From positions 1,922,001 to 1,986,000 of the forward strand of contig NC_052141.2 of NCBI RefSeq assembly GCF_016086655.4: 64,000 nt of DNA, written 5' to 3'. Of this stretch, positions 22,769 to 33,942 are shown in pieces. Numbering within the stretch: the first letter of the stretch is position 1; every line of letters starts with the position of its first letter. The translations under genes and the position numbers were made by a program. The DNA comes from Lepeophtheirus salmonis (Eukaryota; Arthropoda; Copepoda; Siphonostomatoida; Caligidae). The notes beneath the pieces are model-generated. The model searched no databases and was not told the DNA's origin. It was given only the letters and a program-made list of their open reading frames with translations.

Positions 22769-23555
22769 TTTGAAATGGAATTATAGAGCTTTAGATAGTA
22801 ACTCTCCTGATATATAGATTAAAAAGAAATCTACAAAAATAATTTATAAAAGTACAAATGTACGGTCCTACCTTAAATATTTTTTGACGTGTCTTTACAA
22901 AATAATATTTTTCATTTAAAGAAATCATGAGTACAGATTAGAATCAGGAAAACGTTTTGTGCAGTTATATGTAACTAAACACAAAACAGAGAAGGGAGGG
23001 GGAAGTCATTTCCAATAGGAGAAAAGGTAACTACGAAAATAAGGGTTAGAAAAGATTTATTAAGTTGTAATAAATTATTGCAATTCAATAAATAAATAAA
23101 GTCACAGGATTTGATTAATTCATATGGACATAAATATAAAATACTAGGAGAAGGTGTCTTCATTTTTGGGTGAATAGAGGAGAATAGAAACACAGAATGA
23201 AGGTAGAATCAAAAGACTGAGAGAGGGATGTAGAAAGAGACAGAAGGAGAAGTAAAGAAAAGCGAGATTTTATTTTGTTCAAAAACACGCTATTAATGAC
23301 CTCAGAGGCCCCAAAAATATCATAAGAACATGATTGGTTATTTTAAACGTATACTTGCTACATTTGAGACTTGTCTATTCGACCATTTAGACTTCATGGT
23401 TGATAACACCAAAAACATACTTTAAAAAAAAAAAGAGTGGAAATTATAAATTGACAAGTGGAAGAGTCGAAATTAATATAGACCCCAATATTTTGATAAC
23501 TCTGATATTTATATTAATCAAAGGTTGCTCATAAGATTCAGTTGACAAAAGTTGA
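22769..23555. other. No recognisable feature
   Basis: AT-rich, with a purine-rich patch (23200-23265, GAGAGAGGGATGTAGAAAGA). I support no gene. Confidence 0.45.
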
Positions 23556-23559
23556 TTTA

Positions 23560-23960
23560 AATCTTGTAGATGTCCTCCGAATACGAAGGCTGCAGGGCCA
23601 TTATTGTGTATCTTGATGCCGGGCTCTTGCGTAAAAACGCAAATTAATCCATGTATAATTATGCAAGGGATTTAAATTGATGTTAATAGATCTGGTGTCA
23701 TGCTAGAGCTTTGAATTGGGGAAATTAGTCCAATTCATTCATTGTTGGCGGATTTATTTTGGAAACCCCACATTTTTAAAACTTAATTAAATTACTCTGT
23801 GTAGAGTTTCTTTGAGAGAGAGTCAAAATAAAGTGAAAATAAGACTCGAGACTCTTTGTGAGCTTCTATTATCGAGGCAGTGGTCAACATGGATGAGGAG
23901 TTCCTCATAAAGGGTTGCATCAGGATCAGTTTGGAGACTGTTGTTGTTATTGTGTGAATT
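23560..23960 (+). pseudogene. Tc1/mariner transposase remnant, MSSEYE family, internally deleted
   Basis: ATG at about 23572 starts MSSEYEGCRAIIVYLDAGLL, matching the N-terminus on the minus strand at 34727 (MSSEYEWCVAIIVCARPGCT). About 300 bases later NMDEEFLIKGCIRISLE matches the C-terminal part of the family (VKMEKEFFIKA at 51.06 kb, VDNMDKEFLIKTCARL at 34.1 kb). The whole catalytic domain is missing between them. Termini were not located. Confidence 0.65.
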
Positions 23961-26105
23961 ACTTCACTATGGACTTCTAAATGTAAGAACAAATCAGGGT
24001 AAAAAGAATAGAAGGTATGCTCTTCTGAACACTCAAGGGTTGTTAAGAAAAGTTGACACTATGACGTAAGTTGGGTCATTCAAATCAGTGGTAATAGGGG
24101 TTGTTTTGTCTAATTTATAACGTAATTTCATAATCAACTGATTAAATGTTTATTTTTATTCAATTTAACATAATATTAAAAATCATCTGGACATAAAAGT
24201 TTAACATATGTTACATTTATTATTAATCAATTATAAGAAATTTCATAAAATTTCTAGAAATTAGGTTATATAATGTGATCATTTCTTTAATTTTCGCCCA
24301 GTTTCTTTGTTTTTTGTGCACGTCTAGACCATTATTTAGTTGCTTAATTCTAATGAAGAATCTTAATTGAGCATATTTTATAATGACATCCTGAGGGAAA
24401 TTTGGAGCAGACACTTGGAGAATGACTCAATAACTTGAGGTTGGTTGGAAATTGTCTAGAATTGTTTCATTTGAGTAAAAAATGAACTTTCTGGCTTAGT
24501 CAACTCTCCTCTGGATAAGCTGATATTCAAAGTGTTATATCTGCACTACAAAAAGGATGATATCGTGCCCTTGTACCCATATTCAGAGTATTTAGCTTTA
24601 AACTTTTTAACCAGGTATCCTGCTATGTAACCAAGTTCTTGAATACCTCAGTCCAAAGGAAGAATCTGTTGAAACATTGTATTTCAAATTAGATTAGCTA
24701 TTCATCTCAAAATCAGATAACTTTACATATCTTCTTCATTTCAGTTTTTTGTTCATAACCCCATTGACGTGGCTTGATGAAAATCGCTGCTGATACATTC
24801 TGGTACACATTTTTCTTTTGAAGGGAAATTAATATTTTTGAAGCCTACTTATTTTCAAAAGTAATTTTTTCTTCTCATTCCTCCAATTAAGATATTCTTC
24901 CCCCTCAATATTACCTTGAACTAGGGCATTTTCGTGCATTTTTGTTGATGAATGTTCAACTTCCATAGTCTCAGGTAAAGGGAATTAATCAGAACAATCA
25001 TTATGAAGACTCAAATCCAATTTTTTTTTGCTGATGTTATTGATTAACTTTTATTTGTGGCTAAGAGCCTAGAAAAATTACATTTAATTACAATAAACAA
25101 GTTTGTATTGACTCAATTTAAATTTGAAAGTATACCCTTCTTTTTTTCTAATTTTGGATGTATCAGCCACGATTATTCTTACAAGATTCCCCGGGAACTA
25201 AGTGAAGGGTGGGAAACGCTTTGGGGTTTAAGCTTTTCTGGACCTTGTTACTCAAACTCCTTCTATAGTTTGGCATGAGTTCAGCCGTGAAGTTTCTATC
25301 AAACCACTTATTCTAAAAATGTCTGACAGTTGTAGACTTAACTGAATCTTACCTATGGCAGGCTTGAATCCATTTGCAACGGATACCGTCATTTTTAGGA
25401 AATCGATCGCAAAATATTCCTGATCCGAGTCAATGTGAGAGGAAAAGCAGGTAGCCAGAGCACAATTTATAGCACTTATTTTACGAGTAAGAAATTCTGG
25501 AAGACGTTTCAAGGAGGAACACGTGTGGATATCTAATTCTTTTTAAATTTATGTCATGTCATTTTGTAAACTAGATGATTCTATTTTCCAACTACATCAT
25601 ACGTCAGCTGCTCCTCTCAACAACAAATCAGAAATTTTTCTGACAAAGATACCTTCTATTTTATTGACCTTGGACCAATTGATTTTTGAATTAATTTGGG
25701 AATAAATTGCTATATACATTATTCTTAAAGTTTTCGAATTGAAAATCTTCACCCTGTATGTTCAGGATGGTTGATACTAAACCATCTTTTTACTTTTACA
25801 TTTTGTTATCGAATTAATTCCTAATATTTACTATTGATAAAGGAATTTATTTATTGATACTGTCGATCTATCCTCTAAAAATCTACCTTTGTAAATAGAC
25901 TCACAATTTAAATGGATCATATTAATTAATAATTTTATTTTATGGTGAGGGGGGGAGGGGTAGAAATATTTACAATTTTGTGTCACTCTCTATATTTATG
26001 TCTGGGGGAGGAGATCCTTAGTCAAATAGATATATATCTTTTTTTTTTTTTTTTTTGCATCTCTCAGCCTTTTCTATAGAAAGGCAGATACAGAAAGGCC
26101 CGTAA
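23961..26105. other. Mostly featureless AT-rich DNA with two weak open frames
   Basis: 24223-24414 (minus) encodes FPQDVIIKYAQLRFFIRIKQ then LNN, which faintly recalls the C-terminal segment of P-element/THAP9-type transposases. 25252-25512 (minus, 86 codons) has ordinary amino-acid composition but no domain that I know. 25940-25965 and 26003-26015 are G-rich. None is strong enough to call a gene. Confidence 0.3.
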
Positions 26106-26107
26106 TT

Positions 26108-26345
26108 AGTGTCTTGTCCGTCCTTATTTATTCGATTCATGTCCACTCTAAGAATTGGTCCTATTAGTCTTTGGGGCCGATCCTTAAAAACGTCGGTCCT
26201 TTGGACTTTCATTACTAGAACTGATGAAAAAAAGAAGAAATAAAGGTGTGTGACACCATCAAGGACCGAGACTGAACTTTGTCCGGACGGATATTGAACT
26301 GGAAAAGACTGGAGTCTTCAGTCCTAAATAAGGATTGACACAAAA
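26108..26345. mobile_element. GTTGTGTCAGTC-ended palindromic element (family D), copy 1
   Basis: The left side reads AGTGTCTTGTCCGTCCTTAT. The right side reads CAGTCCTAAATAAGGATTGA then CACAA, its approximate inverse. In between are repeated GGTCC/GGACC words. Other copies lie at 32584-33020, 33037-33180, 41195-41395, 46911-47030 and 49240-49330. It is non-coding. Confidence 0.6.
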
Positions 26346-26394
26346 TTACCCGAAATTATCATAGTGTGAGCTCTTAGGCTTAGAATGTATCTCA

Positions 26395-27490
26395 ATTTGT
26401 TTTGTGTGACCTCTGACTCGTGTTCTCAAACTTTAAATAAAATTATTCATCTCAATTTTTTAAAGAGTTGTGGTCGTTTTTTTCGTTTTTAACATTTTAT
26501 GTGCCTTGATTTCTGAAAAATAAATAGGCTTTCACAAAGTTTCACCAAAATCGATTTTTAACTTTTTCAATAATCCTACTCACAGACAAACAAGCAAACT
26601 TAGGCGTTCAACTTCGTGGGCGAAGGCTACAAATCTAAATTGTTATACCTACCTAAAATAGTTTCTTGCAAACATAGATTAGCGCATGTAGAAAAAAAAG
26701 AAAAACAACTTGATAGAGCGCAAATCTCCACATAAAATATTTTTCCATAAAAATTTAGAAGAAATGACACTAATTTTAAATTTTTTTTTTTTTTTTGTAA
26801 CCTTGCCCATTGCCTTAAGCTTTCAAAATTTAATTTGACGCATGTATCTCTATTTATTCAAAAGTTATAGTATATTTAGCGTTTTAACATTTTGTGTGAT
26901 CTTGACCTTTCACAATTAGATGACCTCTTCCTAAAAAGTCATGGGCTGATATATAAATATTTTTTGATCTGAAAGGATAAAAAATAATTTTTTTATTGTA
27001 GCCAATTTGTTCAAAAGTTATGTTCGATTTTGCATTTTCAAAATTTAATGGCCCCTTGCTGGCAACATATACAGGGTACACAAATCACATTATGTGGCCT
27101 CAAACTCCTTCCTATCCTTGAAAACCAACATCTCGATGAGTCTCAGAGTTCGAAAAATTGTTTGTTTTCACCCCCGGAGTGGATTCCAAGGTGGGTACCC
27201 TACCTTTTCCAAATATTTTGGCCAACCAATTTGTCTATTGATTACATTTTTCCCAACTGGTGCAAGGTTTAAACAAGCTATATATATATATATATAAATA
27301 AAAAACAGCTAACTAAGTACCTGCGTTTGCCTAAGAGATCACCCTAAATGAAATGACATAGATAGCTTGCAAACCCTGTATAACCTTCTTACAAAGTCTT
27401 ACAAAAATTAATCAGTAACTTTTTAGATAATCCTCCTTACAAACAAACCTAAGCAAAAACGCGAACTTTATTCGCGGAAGTAATGCACAG
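26395..27490. repeat. Two copies of a widespread SINE-like animal repeat (CAGACAAACAAACA type)
   Basis: 26395-26640 ends TAATCCTACTCACAGACAAA, then CAAGCAAAC and GTGGGCGAAGG. 27405-27490 ends TAATCCTCCTTACAAACAAA, then CGCGAACTTTATTCGCGGAA. The middle stretches hold TGTGTGACCTCTGACTCGTG and TGTGTGATCTTGACCTTTCA. This word set (TGACCTTTGACC, TAATCC..CAGACAAACAAAC, a short hairpin ending in GGAGGTAAT) is known from repeats in many invertebrate genomes. Assignment is from memory of the pattern. 27277-27296 is a TA microsatellite. Confidence 0.5.
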
Positions 27491-27589
27491 AGAATATATT
27501 TGAACGGTATTCATTTATCCTCTCATTTCCAATCTCCTTTTTTTCTCTCAAAGATAATCTTTTACTCCAATGCTAGAGCTAAAACCAAG

Positions 27590-27690
27590 TTGTGAAACTC
27601 ATTCGGACTTGCTTTTGTGTTGATGTTCCACATAAGCTCGATTTTAACATTTGAAGCCACAATATTTACATGTGGAGTGACGTAGCTCAA
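27590..27690. repeat. Repeat A end joined to another short dispersed repeat
   Basis: CTTGCTTTTGTGTTGATGTT carries the repeat A terminus. The flanking words (GAGCTAAAAACCAA-like, GAAGCCACAATATTTAC) recur at 28395-28475 as GAGCTAAAAACCAAATAGTG and GAAACCACAATATTTACTC. The two loci are therefore diverged copies of a unit of about 90 bp. Confidence 0.5.
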
Positions 27691-27805
27691 TGGACAACGT
27701 TCTTGGGAGAAATTATTCTATTGAGCTCAATGTGCATGTCTCGTTCCTAGAGAAGGAAATATAATTAATGTAAATGGACTTCAAATGTCCATTCCTAGGT
27801 CCGAT

Positions 27806-28336
27806 GGAGTAAAGCTAAAAAGTTTCTGACCTAACAAAGATGCCAAACAATTTTCTTGAATTTTTATTTCATTTTTCAACATAGTCTCCTTTGTAACTCT
27901 ACACTCTTCTCCCAGGGTGCTCCCATCTCTGTAACCCCTCCAAAATAGAACTCAGCGTTTTTCTCTGCAAAATATTGGTTCACAATACATTTTTTGTTTT
28001 TGCCTCAATTACTCCGTGCTGTATCTACTTAGACGCGTCAAATTTACTCTCAACGAGCATTTATATTTCTGCTATTATTTGAAACTATTTAAAAGTTACA
28101 TGTTGTCAAAAAAAAAAAAAAAATAATAATGCCAGTTCGATACTCCATACCGTCCATTTTAACAAAATCCCTCACATCAACTCACTCAGACGACTGCGCC
28201 ATAACAACTGCATATCCAAAATGGCTGAAATTTTAGTGAGTAACTGTCAACAGACATTAAATAAATGTGAGTAGCTTTTATTTACGAGTGCTGCCATTTT
28301 CACCTTGAGGTAGAAAACTTTTCGGACCAACCTTGT
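27806..28336. mobile_element. Mariner-like remnant (repeat H), copy 2, with both ends
   Basis: The left end reads AGCTAAAAAGTTTCTGACCT. The right end, reverse-complemented, reads TATACAAGGTTGGTCCGAAA then AGTTTTC. The left half aligns with 7850-8140. The right half holds CAGACGACTGCGCCATAACA and AAAATGGCTGAAATTTTAGT. The ends fit a mariner-type terminus (GGTTGGTCCGAAAAGTTT). No intact frame is present. Confidence 0.5.
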
Positions 28337-28339
28337 ATA

Positions 28340-28975
28340 ATGGAAAAAACAAACCAACAAAAAAAATCCTCTTTTATTTCAGTGTCCGAGCTAAAAACCA
28401 AATAGTGAAACCCCTTTTTTTATTGACAGCCCACATCAGCTCCATTTTTACTTTCGAAACCACAATATTTACTCATAAATTGTAAAAAAAAAAAAAATAT
28501 GAAGGAATAAAAAAGAAAGATTTATTTTTCTTGTAAAATATCTATTGTGTGTCAAAGATGCGGGATTGAAATGATCATTTATATATGATAAGGACATTTT
28601 TTATAAATATAAATATATTTTTTATTGTTAAACCAAAAATATCCTATAAAATATGACACACACCAAATATTTTCATTTCATTTTCATCGAGTAAATGGTC
28701 AAATTGGTTTTATATATATAGAAATACAACTCCTATGTTGTAAAAGGGGTGGGGGATGATAAATGATGATCTTTTAACTATTTTTATTTACAAATGGACA
28801 AGTTGTCTTTATTTACTATGTATGACGTTACATATGGGTATCACTCTAACCTTATGACGTAAGATGATGAACGATGTCTACTAAATACATATTTTGACTA
28901 TTACGGCAGTATTGTCATTATTCCATAGTTGTTGTTAAATATATAATAGATACATATTTATATATAAACATTTAT
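28340..28975. other. AT-rich spacer
   Basis: Apart from the small repeat at 28395-28475 noted with the 27.6-kb copy, I see nothing I can name. Confidence 0.4.
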
Positions 28976-28979
28976 AATC

Positions 28980-29375
28980 CGTAAATGCGGGCCGTCAACA
29001 CAAAAAAAATATAGAATAACGTTTCTCAAAATGAAGTGTAGATTACATTTGTATTCCTTGGTGAATAATTGTCAATATTGATCATGAGATTAAACCTTTG
29101 GGTGGGCTGCAAATTGTACTTAAAGTAGTCAAAAGTAATTGTCACCATAAATAATGATAAATTAATTTTATTTAAAAGGGACTATATTGGGGCCGATAGA
29201 AGTCCCTTAAACCAAATAAAAGTTTTAAACGATAGCTGAAATTATTGGGTATCTGAAGGCATCCCAGAAATTTGAATACATAGCCTATAATTGCATTAAA
29301 TATTGCAATGAAAAAATAAAGTAAAAAAATATATTAGGATTTTCTCCTTTTCTTGATTTTTTATATAATGAAGCA
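28980..29375 (-). repeat. Repeat A copy, minus orientation, near full length
   Basis: The order is GCGGGCCGTCAACACAAAAA, GAAGTGTAGATTACATTTGT, GGGCTGCAAATTGTACTTAA, GGGACTATATTGGGGCCGAT, TTAAACGATAGCTGAAATTA, CATCCCAGAAATTTGAATAC, TATTAGGATTTTCTCCTTTT. This is the clearest copy for defining the element in the minus sense. Confidence 0.82.
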
Positions 29376-30585
29376 CCACATATGTATAAACGATGTATGG
29401 TCTAGATTCGACCTGATATTTAGTTATGTGATATTCTACCTAGGATTTGGCTGTTTATTATTATTTAATTTCATTTTTTTTTTTGAGGAAACATTGTCAT
29501 ATATATTTGATAAAAAAATCGATTTAAAAAATATCCTAAATTTAACATACATTAATTTTCTGACAAAAAAGTTGTCTTTTCGACTAATTTGACAACAATG
29601 CTTTAGTCAAGTGAGGGGGAGGGATTGTCCCCTTCCCCATAGTCACAGGTCTACCACCATCCTGGTAATAAGTTCCTCATATAAGAGACTCTCCTACAAG
29701 ATCTAACTCAGACTAGACCCTCAATCCATGAGTCTTTTCTTATATTAAACCCATCATGTCGATTGATAATTAATTGATAACGGAAATGTGGTTCGCTATT
29801 CTTTTTATTTATTATTTAATTGATTTAGAGTTCTTCAATGGCAGAGATTCAAATTTTATTCGAACCACATACTACTTTGTTGTGGTTATACCTAAAATAA
29901 TCATTGATGAAATAATTAATAAAAAAACATTTTTGCAAAATAATATTAATTAATTTACATATATGTAAAGCATATGAACAAACTTATTTATAGTACTAAC
30001 ATTTTAAATTGCATTAAAATATGCAATCTTCTATATCAATGTATAAAAAACATCATTTTTTTTGCCAATTAGTTCTTCGGCAAAATGCCCTAACGGCAAA
30101 ATTGCTTCATCAATTTGTGTATTCGGCAAATAGTCTACTCATGGATTTATCTAACTATAAGCAACATTTTGCATAAATGAATTTTTCAGCTAAAAAATAA
30201 ACAACTAAGTAGAAAAAATGAATAAATTATCTGAGGTGAAAATAAACGAAATGGCGCAAAAACTCCTGTTTTCCACACAAAGAACGGAAAAAGTGTGTAC
30301 AAATCACACCCTGACCTTTATTCATTCATTGACTATTAATTATGAATACGTTAATTATTTTAAAATTCGAGAAAACTCCATCTTATTGATAAAATGAAAG
30401 TATATGAATACAGGGTATAAGAACGGAATTCAGGGCTTTTGATCCATCTACTTTAAATTAACATAAAATTGTCATTTTTTAAGATATATTCAATAAACAA
30501 AAAGTTAGGAGTAGATTTCAATCATTGAACATCTTTTCACACACAGTGTAGTTTCTGTTGGCCTCAATAAGTTAAACCAGTTTTT
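29376..30585. other. AT-rich DNA; a short TTCGGCAAA repeat cluster at 30060-30145
   Basis: 30060-30145 has TTCTTCGGCAAAATGCCCTA, ACGGCAAAATTGC and ATTCGGCAAATAG, similar to 52590-52700 and 60570-60640. The 79-codon frame at 29353-29592 is AT-driven and unconvincing. 30408-30450 (ACAGGGTATAAGAACGGAAT) could be an element end. Confidence 0.4.
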
Positions 30586-30589
30586 TAAT

Positions 30590-30840
30590 GAAGACCTAAA
30601 TGATAAAGTGGAGGCTTAGGAAAAAATGATGTGATCAGATAAGACAAAATTGAGCTTATCGTCATCAATGTGACTTATTATACTTGGAAGAAGATAAATG
30701 CTGAGTGTAACTCCAAATAACACCCTCTCTACTTTTAAGCTTGTTGGTGGACCATTATGTTTTGGGGATGTTTCTAGGCTGAGAGGGAAAAGGAGGACTT
30801 CACCTAATTTTTTAATTCATATAATGTCTCAATGGTAAAA
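30590..30840 (+). pseudogene. Tc1 transposase fragment (classical Tc1 subfamily)
   Basis: Reading across frames gives DKTKLSLSSSM, then TWKKINAECNSK, then TIMFWGCF, stop, AERE. This corresponds to the Tc1 block SDETKxELFG...WRxKNAECNPKNTxPTVKHGGGSIMFWGCFSAEGxG around the first catalytic Asp. Stops and frameshifts are frequent. This subfamily differs from the other relics in the window, which lack the NAEC motif. It is cut just before the inverted-repeat element at 30930. Confidence 0.7.
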
Positions 30841-30929
30841 TAAACATACTATTAAAATTATAGAACGATTTTGGCAAGAAATCAAATAATTATCTTCTCC
30901 ACTGTATATCTGCGTAGTTAGATGAGGAC

Positions 30930-31366
30930 CAAGGTTAATAAAATACAAGGTTACACCATAACACATGTACGACTGATGTTTGACTTCCACCACACTTTTG
31001 ATAATGACGTCATAGTAGAGGAGTGGTTGCGTGTCGAGAACAATGCAACAGATGGAAAATTCTAGCAAGCCCGATTACATGATGGTCTAACCTATTATAT
31101 CTATTAACCTTGGGTTATACAATAACTCTTTTCCGACTGATGTTTGACTTCCACAAAACTTTTTAATATTGACGTCATAGAGTATAACTCTTACAAAGAG
31201 TACCTATATACTGTCTTCCTTGACAGTTACTGTTAGAGTACCGCTGTTATACTCAAAGACTTCAAAATCTGTCTGCCTTGCCCAGCAGTCGGTACTCTAC
31301 ATCAAATTGAAAATTCTGGCAAACAAGATTAAATGATGGCATAATCTTGTATTTCTATTATCCTTG
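30930..31366. mobile_element. CAAGGTTAAT inverted-repeat element, composite of two copies, with 8-bp target duplication
   Basis: The left end reads CAAGGTTAATAAAATACAAG. The first copy ends ATTAACCTTG at 31112 and a second copy continues directly, ending CTATTATCCTTG at 31366. The outer flanks are ATGAGGAC (30922-30929) and GTGAGGAC (31367-31374), 7 of 8 identical, so the pair behaves as one insertion. Inside each unit lies TGACGTCA (31005-31012; 31170-31177). It is non-coding. The 8-bp duplication suggests a hAT-type transposase. Confidence 0.75.
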
Positions 31367-31374
31367 GTGAGGAC

Positions 31375-32580
31375 ATATTCTCTTCTCCAAGTATCCGTTT
31401 CTATCCTATGCTGAATGACAGTTTAATTTGAAATCATTTATGTATAAAGACAAAATTACCTCTACATAATCAAAGATTATTTATCAAATATCTGAAGCAA
31501 GATTTACCATTAGAATTTATCATAGACGTAAAACACCCAAAAATCCCAAGAAAATGGGATGCCGAAATTCCAGAATAGAAAGCCTAGTAGGTTGGATAGG
31601 GGACTCACTTTATTTTCAATAATATGCATGATATTTTGTTTAGCAAAACCTGTGTATCAATTTGTTCCGAATTGTGTGTCATTCACAAGTCCAGTTCCAA
31701 TTTTTTTTTTTTAAAGACATATGTTTATGAATAATTTATTTATTATTAAAAGCATTTTTTTTTTCCGTTATTAAATATCCTAAATTTATGTCTTTTGCAA
31801 AGAAAAACCTTTCATTCTCCGACTGGCACAATCTGCAATTCACTCTATGTCTCAATAAGAAACATCTACATATAATCTATGTCTCTAGACAGAAATATCC
31901 ATCGTATAATCTACACTTACTTCTTTGTTCAACTATTATATGAAATAACTTTATTCATAAATGCCCTTTGATTGAAGATTCAAATCAGTTTTATTGACAC
32001 ATAATACTTTTTATTTTTAATGCATAGTACTACTACCTATTTTAAAATGACCTCTCAAGGACGCACCACATTTTTTATCGTTATAATTTTATTTATAGGA
32101 ATAATGATGAAAAATAGTAATATAAAATGGAAGCAGACAGCTAGAAGCCACTTTCTCGTGTCTTCTTCCTTTTTAAACGAGTGGTCGCCCACAGTTATTG
32201 ATCAACACAATCTTTTACAGAGAGTGGTATCCCACTCTAATGAAAACTATTTGGTATAAGTTATTCATCTGTTGACATTTGCTCGCCTTATTGGTGACCA
32301 GTTCGTAGATCAGTTGAATTATTTCGTGTATATCAATGATGAAGGTATTAAATCATAAGGATTTTTGCCACGTAAAAAAAGGAACCAAAAATAAGCATGG
32401 TAACCCTGACAATTTGAAAAAAGTTTGAGAAGAGAGCAGTTTAGCTGTCATGACATTTATAAAATTAGCTGTGAGATAAAGGAAATAAACACGTGTCCTA
32501 CGCCGTATCAACCAAAGCAATAGGCAAGAATGACTCCAATGTCGATCCTAGAGCCCAACAAGGACTTAGATTGATAACTT
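31375..32580. other. No recognisable feature
   Basis: AT-rich. A 79-codon frame at 32020-32259 begins with a hydrophobic stretch (TTFFIVIILFIGIMM), but I see no gene context and no splice partners that I can defend. Confidence 0.4.
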
Positions 32581-32583
32581 ACG

Positions 32584-33020
32584 TTGTGTCAGTCCATATA
32601 TAGGACCGAAGACCGAGGTTCAGTCCAGTCCGGTTCCATGGAGTCAAGTTCCACTTTTTGGTCCTTAAAGAAGTTAAAATCGACCTCTCGTGACGTTGAT
32701 GAAGGTGTTTTTCCTTTTTAATTACTCCGTTATATAATAGAATACAATTACATATATAACTAAGTATCAATACGAATATGATCGTATTATAATGAAAAAA
32801 AATCATATTTTTTGCAAGATATGTTCAATAATCTTAATATCTATGTCATATATCTTATTTGGCTTAATAAACCATCGATATTTTTATGAAAAATTCTAGG
32901 ACCGACAGTTAAAGACTTGTGCCAAGGACAGACAGTTCTAAACACCCATCCCAATGATTGAGTGTCCTAAGGACCGGTCTAAAGACTGGACTGGACAGAA
33001 TAAATAAGGACCGATAAATC
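32584..33020. mobile_element. GTTGTGTCAGTC-ended palindromic element (family D), longest copy
   Basis: The left end reads GTTGTGTCAGTCCATATATA then GGACCGAAGACCGAGG. The right end reads GACTGGACTGGACAGAATAA then ATAAGGACCGA, the approximate inverse. The arms exceed 50 bp and the whole is about 435 bp. A partial second copy in the same orientation starts 17 bases later. Confidence 0.68.
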
Positions 33021-33036
33021 ACTAATTATAACTAGT

Positions 33037-33180
33037 GTTGTGTCAGTCTTTATTTAGGCCTGAGGACCGCGGTCAAGTCCAGTCCCACTGACATTCCTTA
33101 GGAACATTTCCGAGAACTGATAGTCCTAAGGATCGATTTTCTTATAACGGTCCTTAGGGATATCCCTCGACGGGCTGCCT
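33037..33180. mobile_element. Family D palindromic element, left part only
   Basis: It starts GTTGTGTCAGTCTTTATTTA then GGCCTGAGGACCGCGGTC. It contains GTCCTAAGGATCG and GGTCCTTAGGGA. No right arm is seen. Confidence 0.6.
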
Positions 33181-33296
33181 GTTGAGAATCCCTAAACTAG
33201 ATGTTCTAGAACCAATTATACTTTAGTAAATGAAACCTGTATTATTATTAATCAACTATTTTGGTGTAAAAACATTGAAAAATCAAAGGTTTATCC

Positions 33297-33556
33297 CAAG
33301 GTTAACAGAAATACAAGGTTATTTGCTTTTCTGACTGATATTTTAGTTCCTCCACGTTTTTAAATAATGACGTCAAAGAGTATAAATGTTTCACAGAGTA
33401 GCTATATATGACCTTCCTTGACTACTGTACCACTGTTATACTCTATGACGTCAGAATTAGTCTGTCATACCCAGAAGTCAGTATAATATATGAAATTGAA
33501 AATTTTGCCAATCCCTATTACATCATGGCATAACCTTGTATTTCTACTAACCTTTG
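33297..33556. mobile_element. CAAGGTTAAT inverted-repeat element, single copy
   Basis: The left end CAAGGTTAACAGAAATACAA and the right end, reverse-complemented CAAAGGTTAGTAGAAATACA, are followed on both sides by AGGTTAT. Flanks GTTTATCC (33289-33296) and GGTTATTC (33557-33564) agree at 6 of 8. Two TGACGTCA sites (33368-33375, 33446-33453) lie on the inner arms, around CTATGACGTC/GAGTATAA palindromic sequence. Confidence 0.72.
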
Positions 33557-33942
33557 GGTTATTCCTATTCAAATAAAACACATAAAATATGTTGCTTATT
33601 TAATGGCCTTTAAATTGCATTTTCTCAAGCTTAGATGATCACATAGAAAAGATGAGCCCATATTTGTACTCAATATGGTTGATTCTAACGAAATTAATTA
33701 ATTTTCATGGGGGTAAGAGGTCTTAAACCTATAACAAGGGCAAAAATACTACAAAAATTCAAACCCAAAATTATCAAAAAGCGTATTTGATTCGGAAAAA
33801 TGAATGACAAATTTGTGATAATCGTGTCAAGTTTCATTTGAATTGAAATGAACGCAATTTGTCTCAGCATATAAACTACAATAATTGAATATTAGTTTAA
33901 TAGATAAGAAAAAAAAAAAAATACTCAATCTCATGTAAAATA

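Noticed and set aside
24780..25560. Host exon in the 25.25-25.51 kb minus frame
   Set aside because: No recognisable domain, start context or splice partners; left as a weak open frame only.
27279..27296. TA microsatellite as a functional site
   Set aside because: Simple repeat of the kind expected in AT-rich DNA.
32020..32259. 79-codon frame with a hydrophobic start, possible small secreted protein
   Set aside because: AT-driven composition, no promoter, splice or homology evidence; hydrophobic stretches are common in such DNA.
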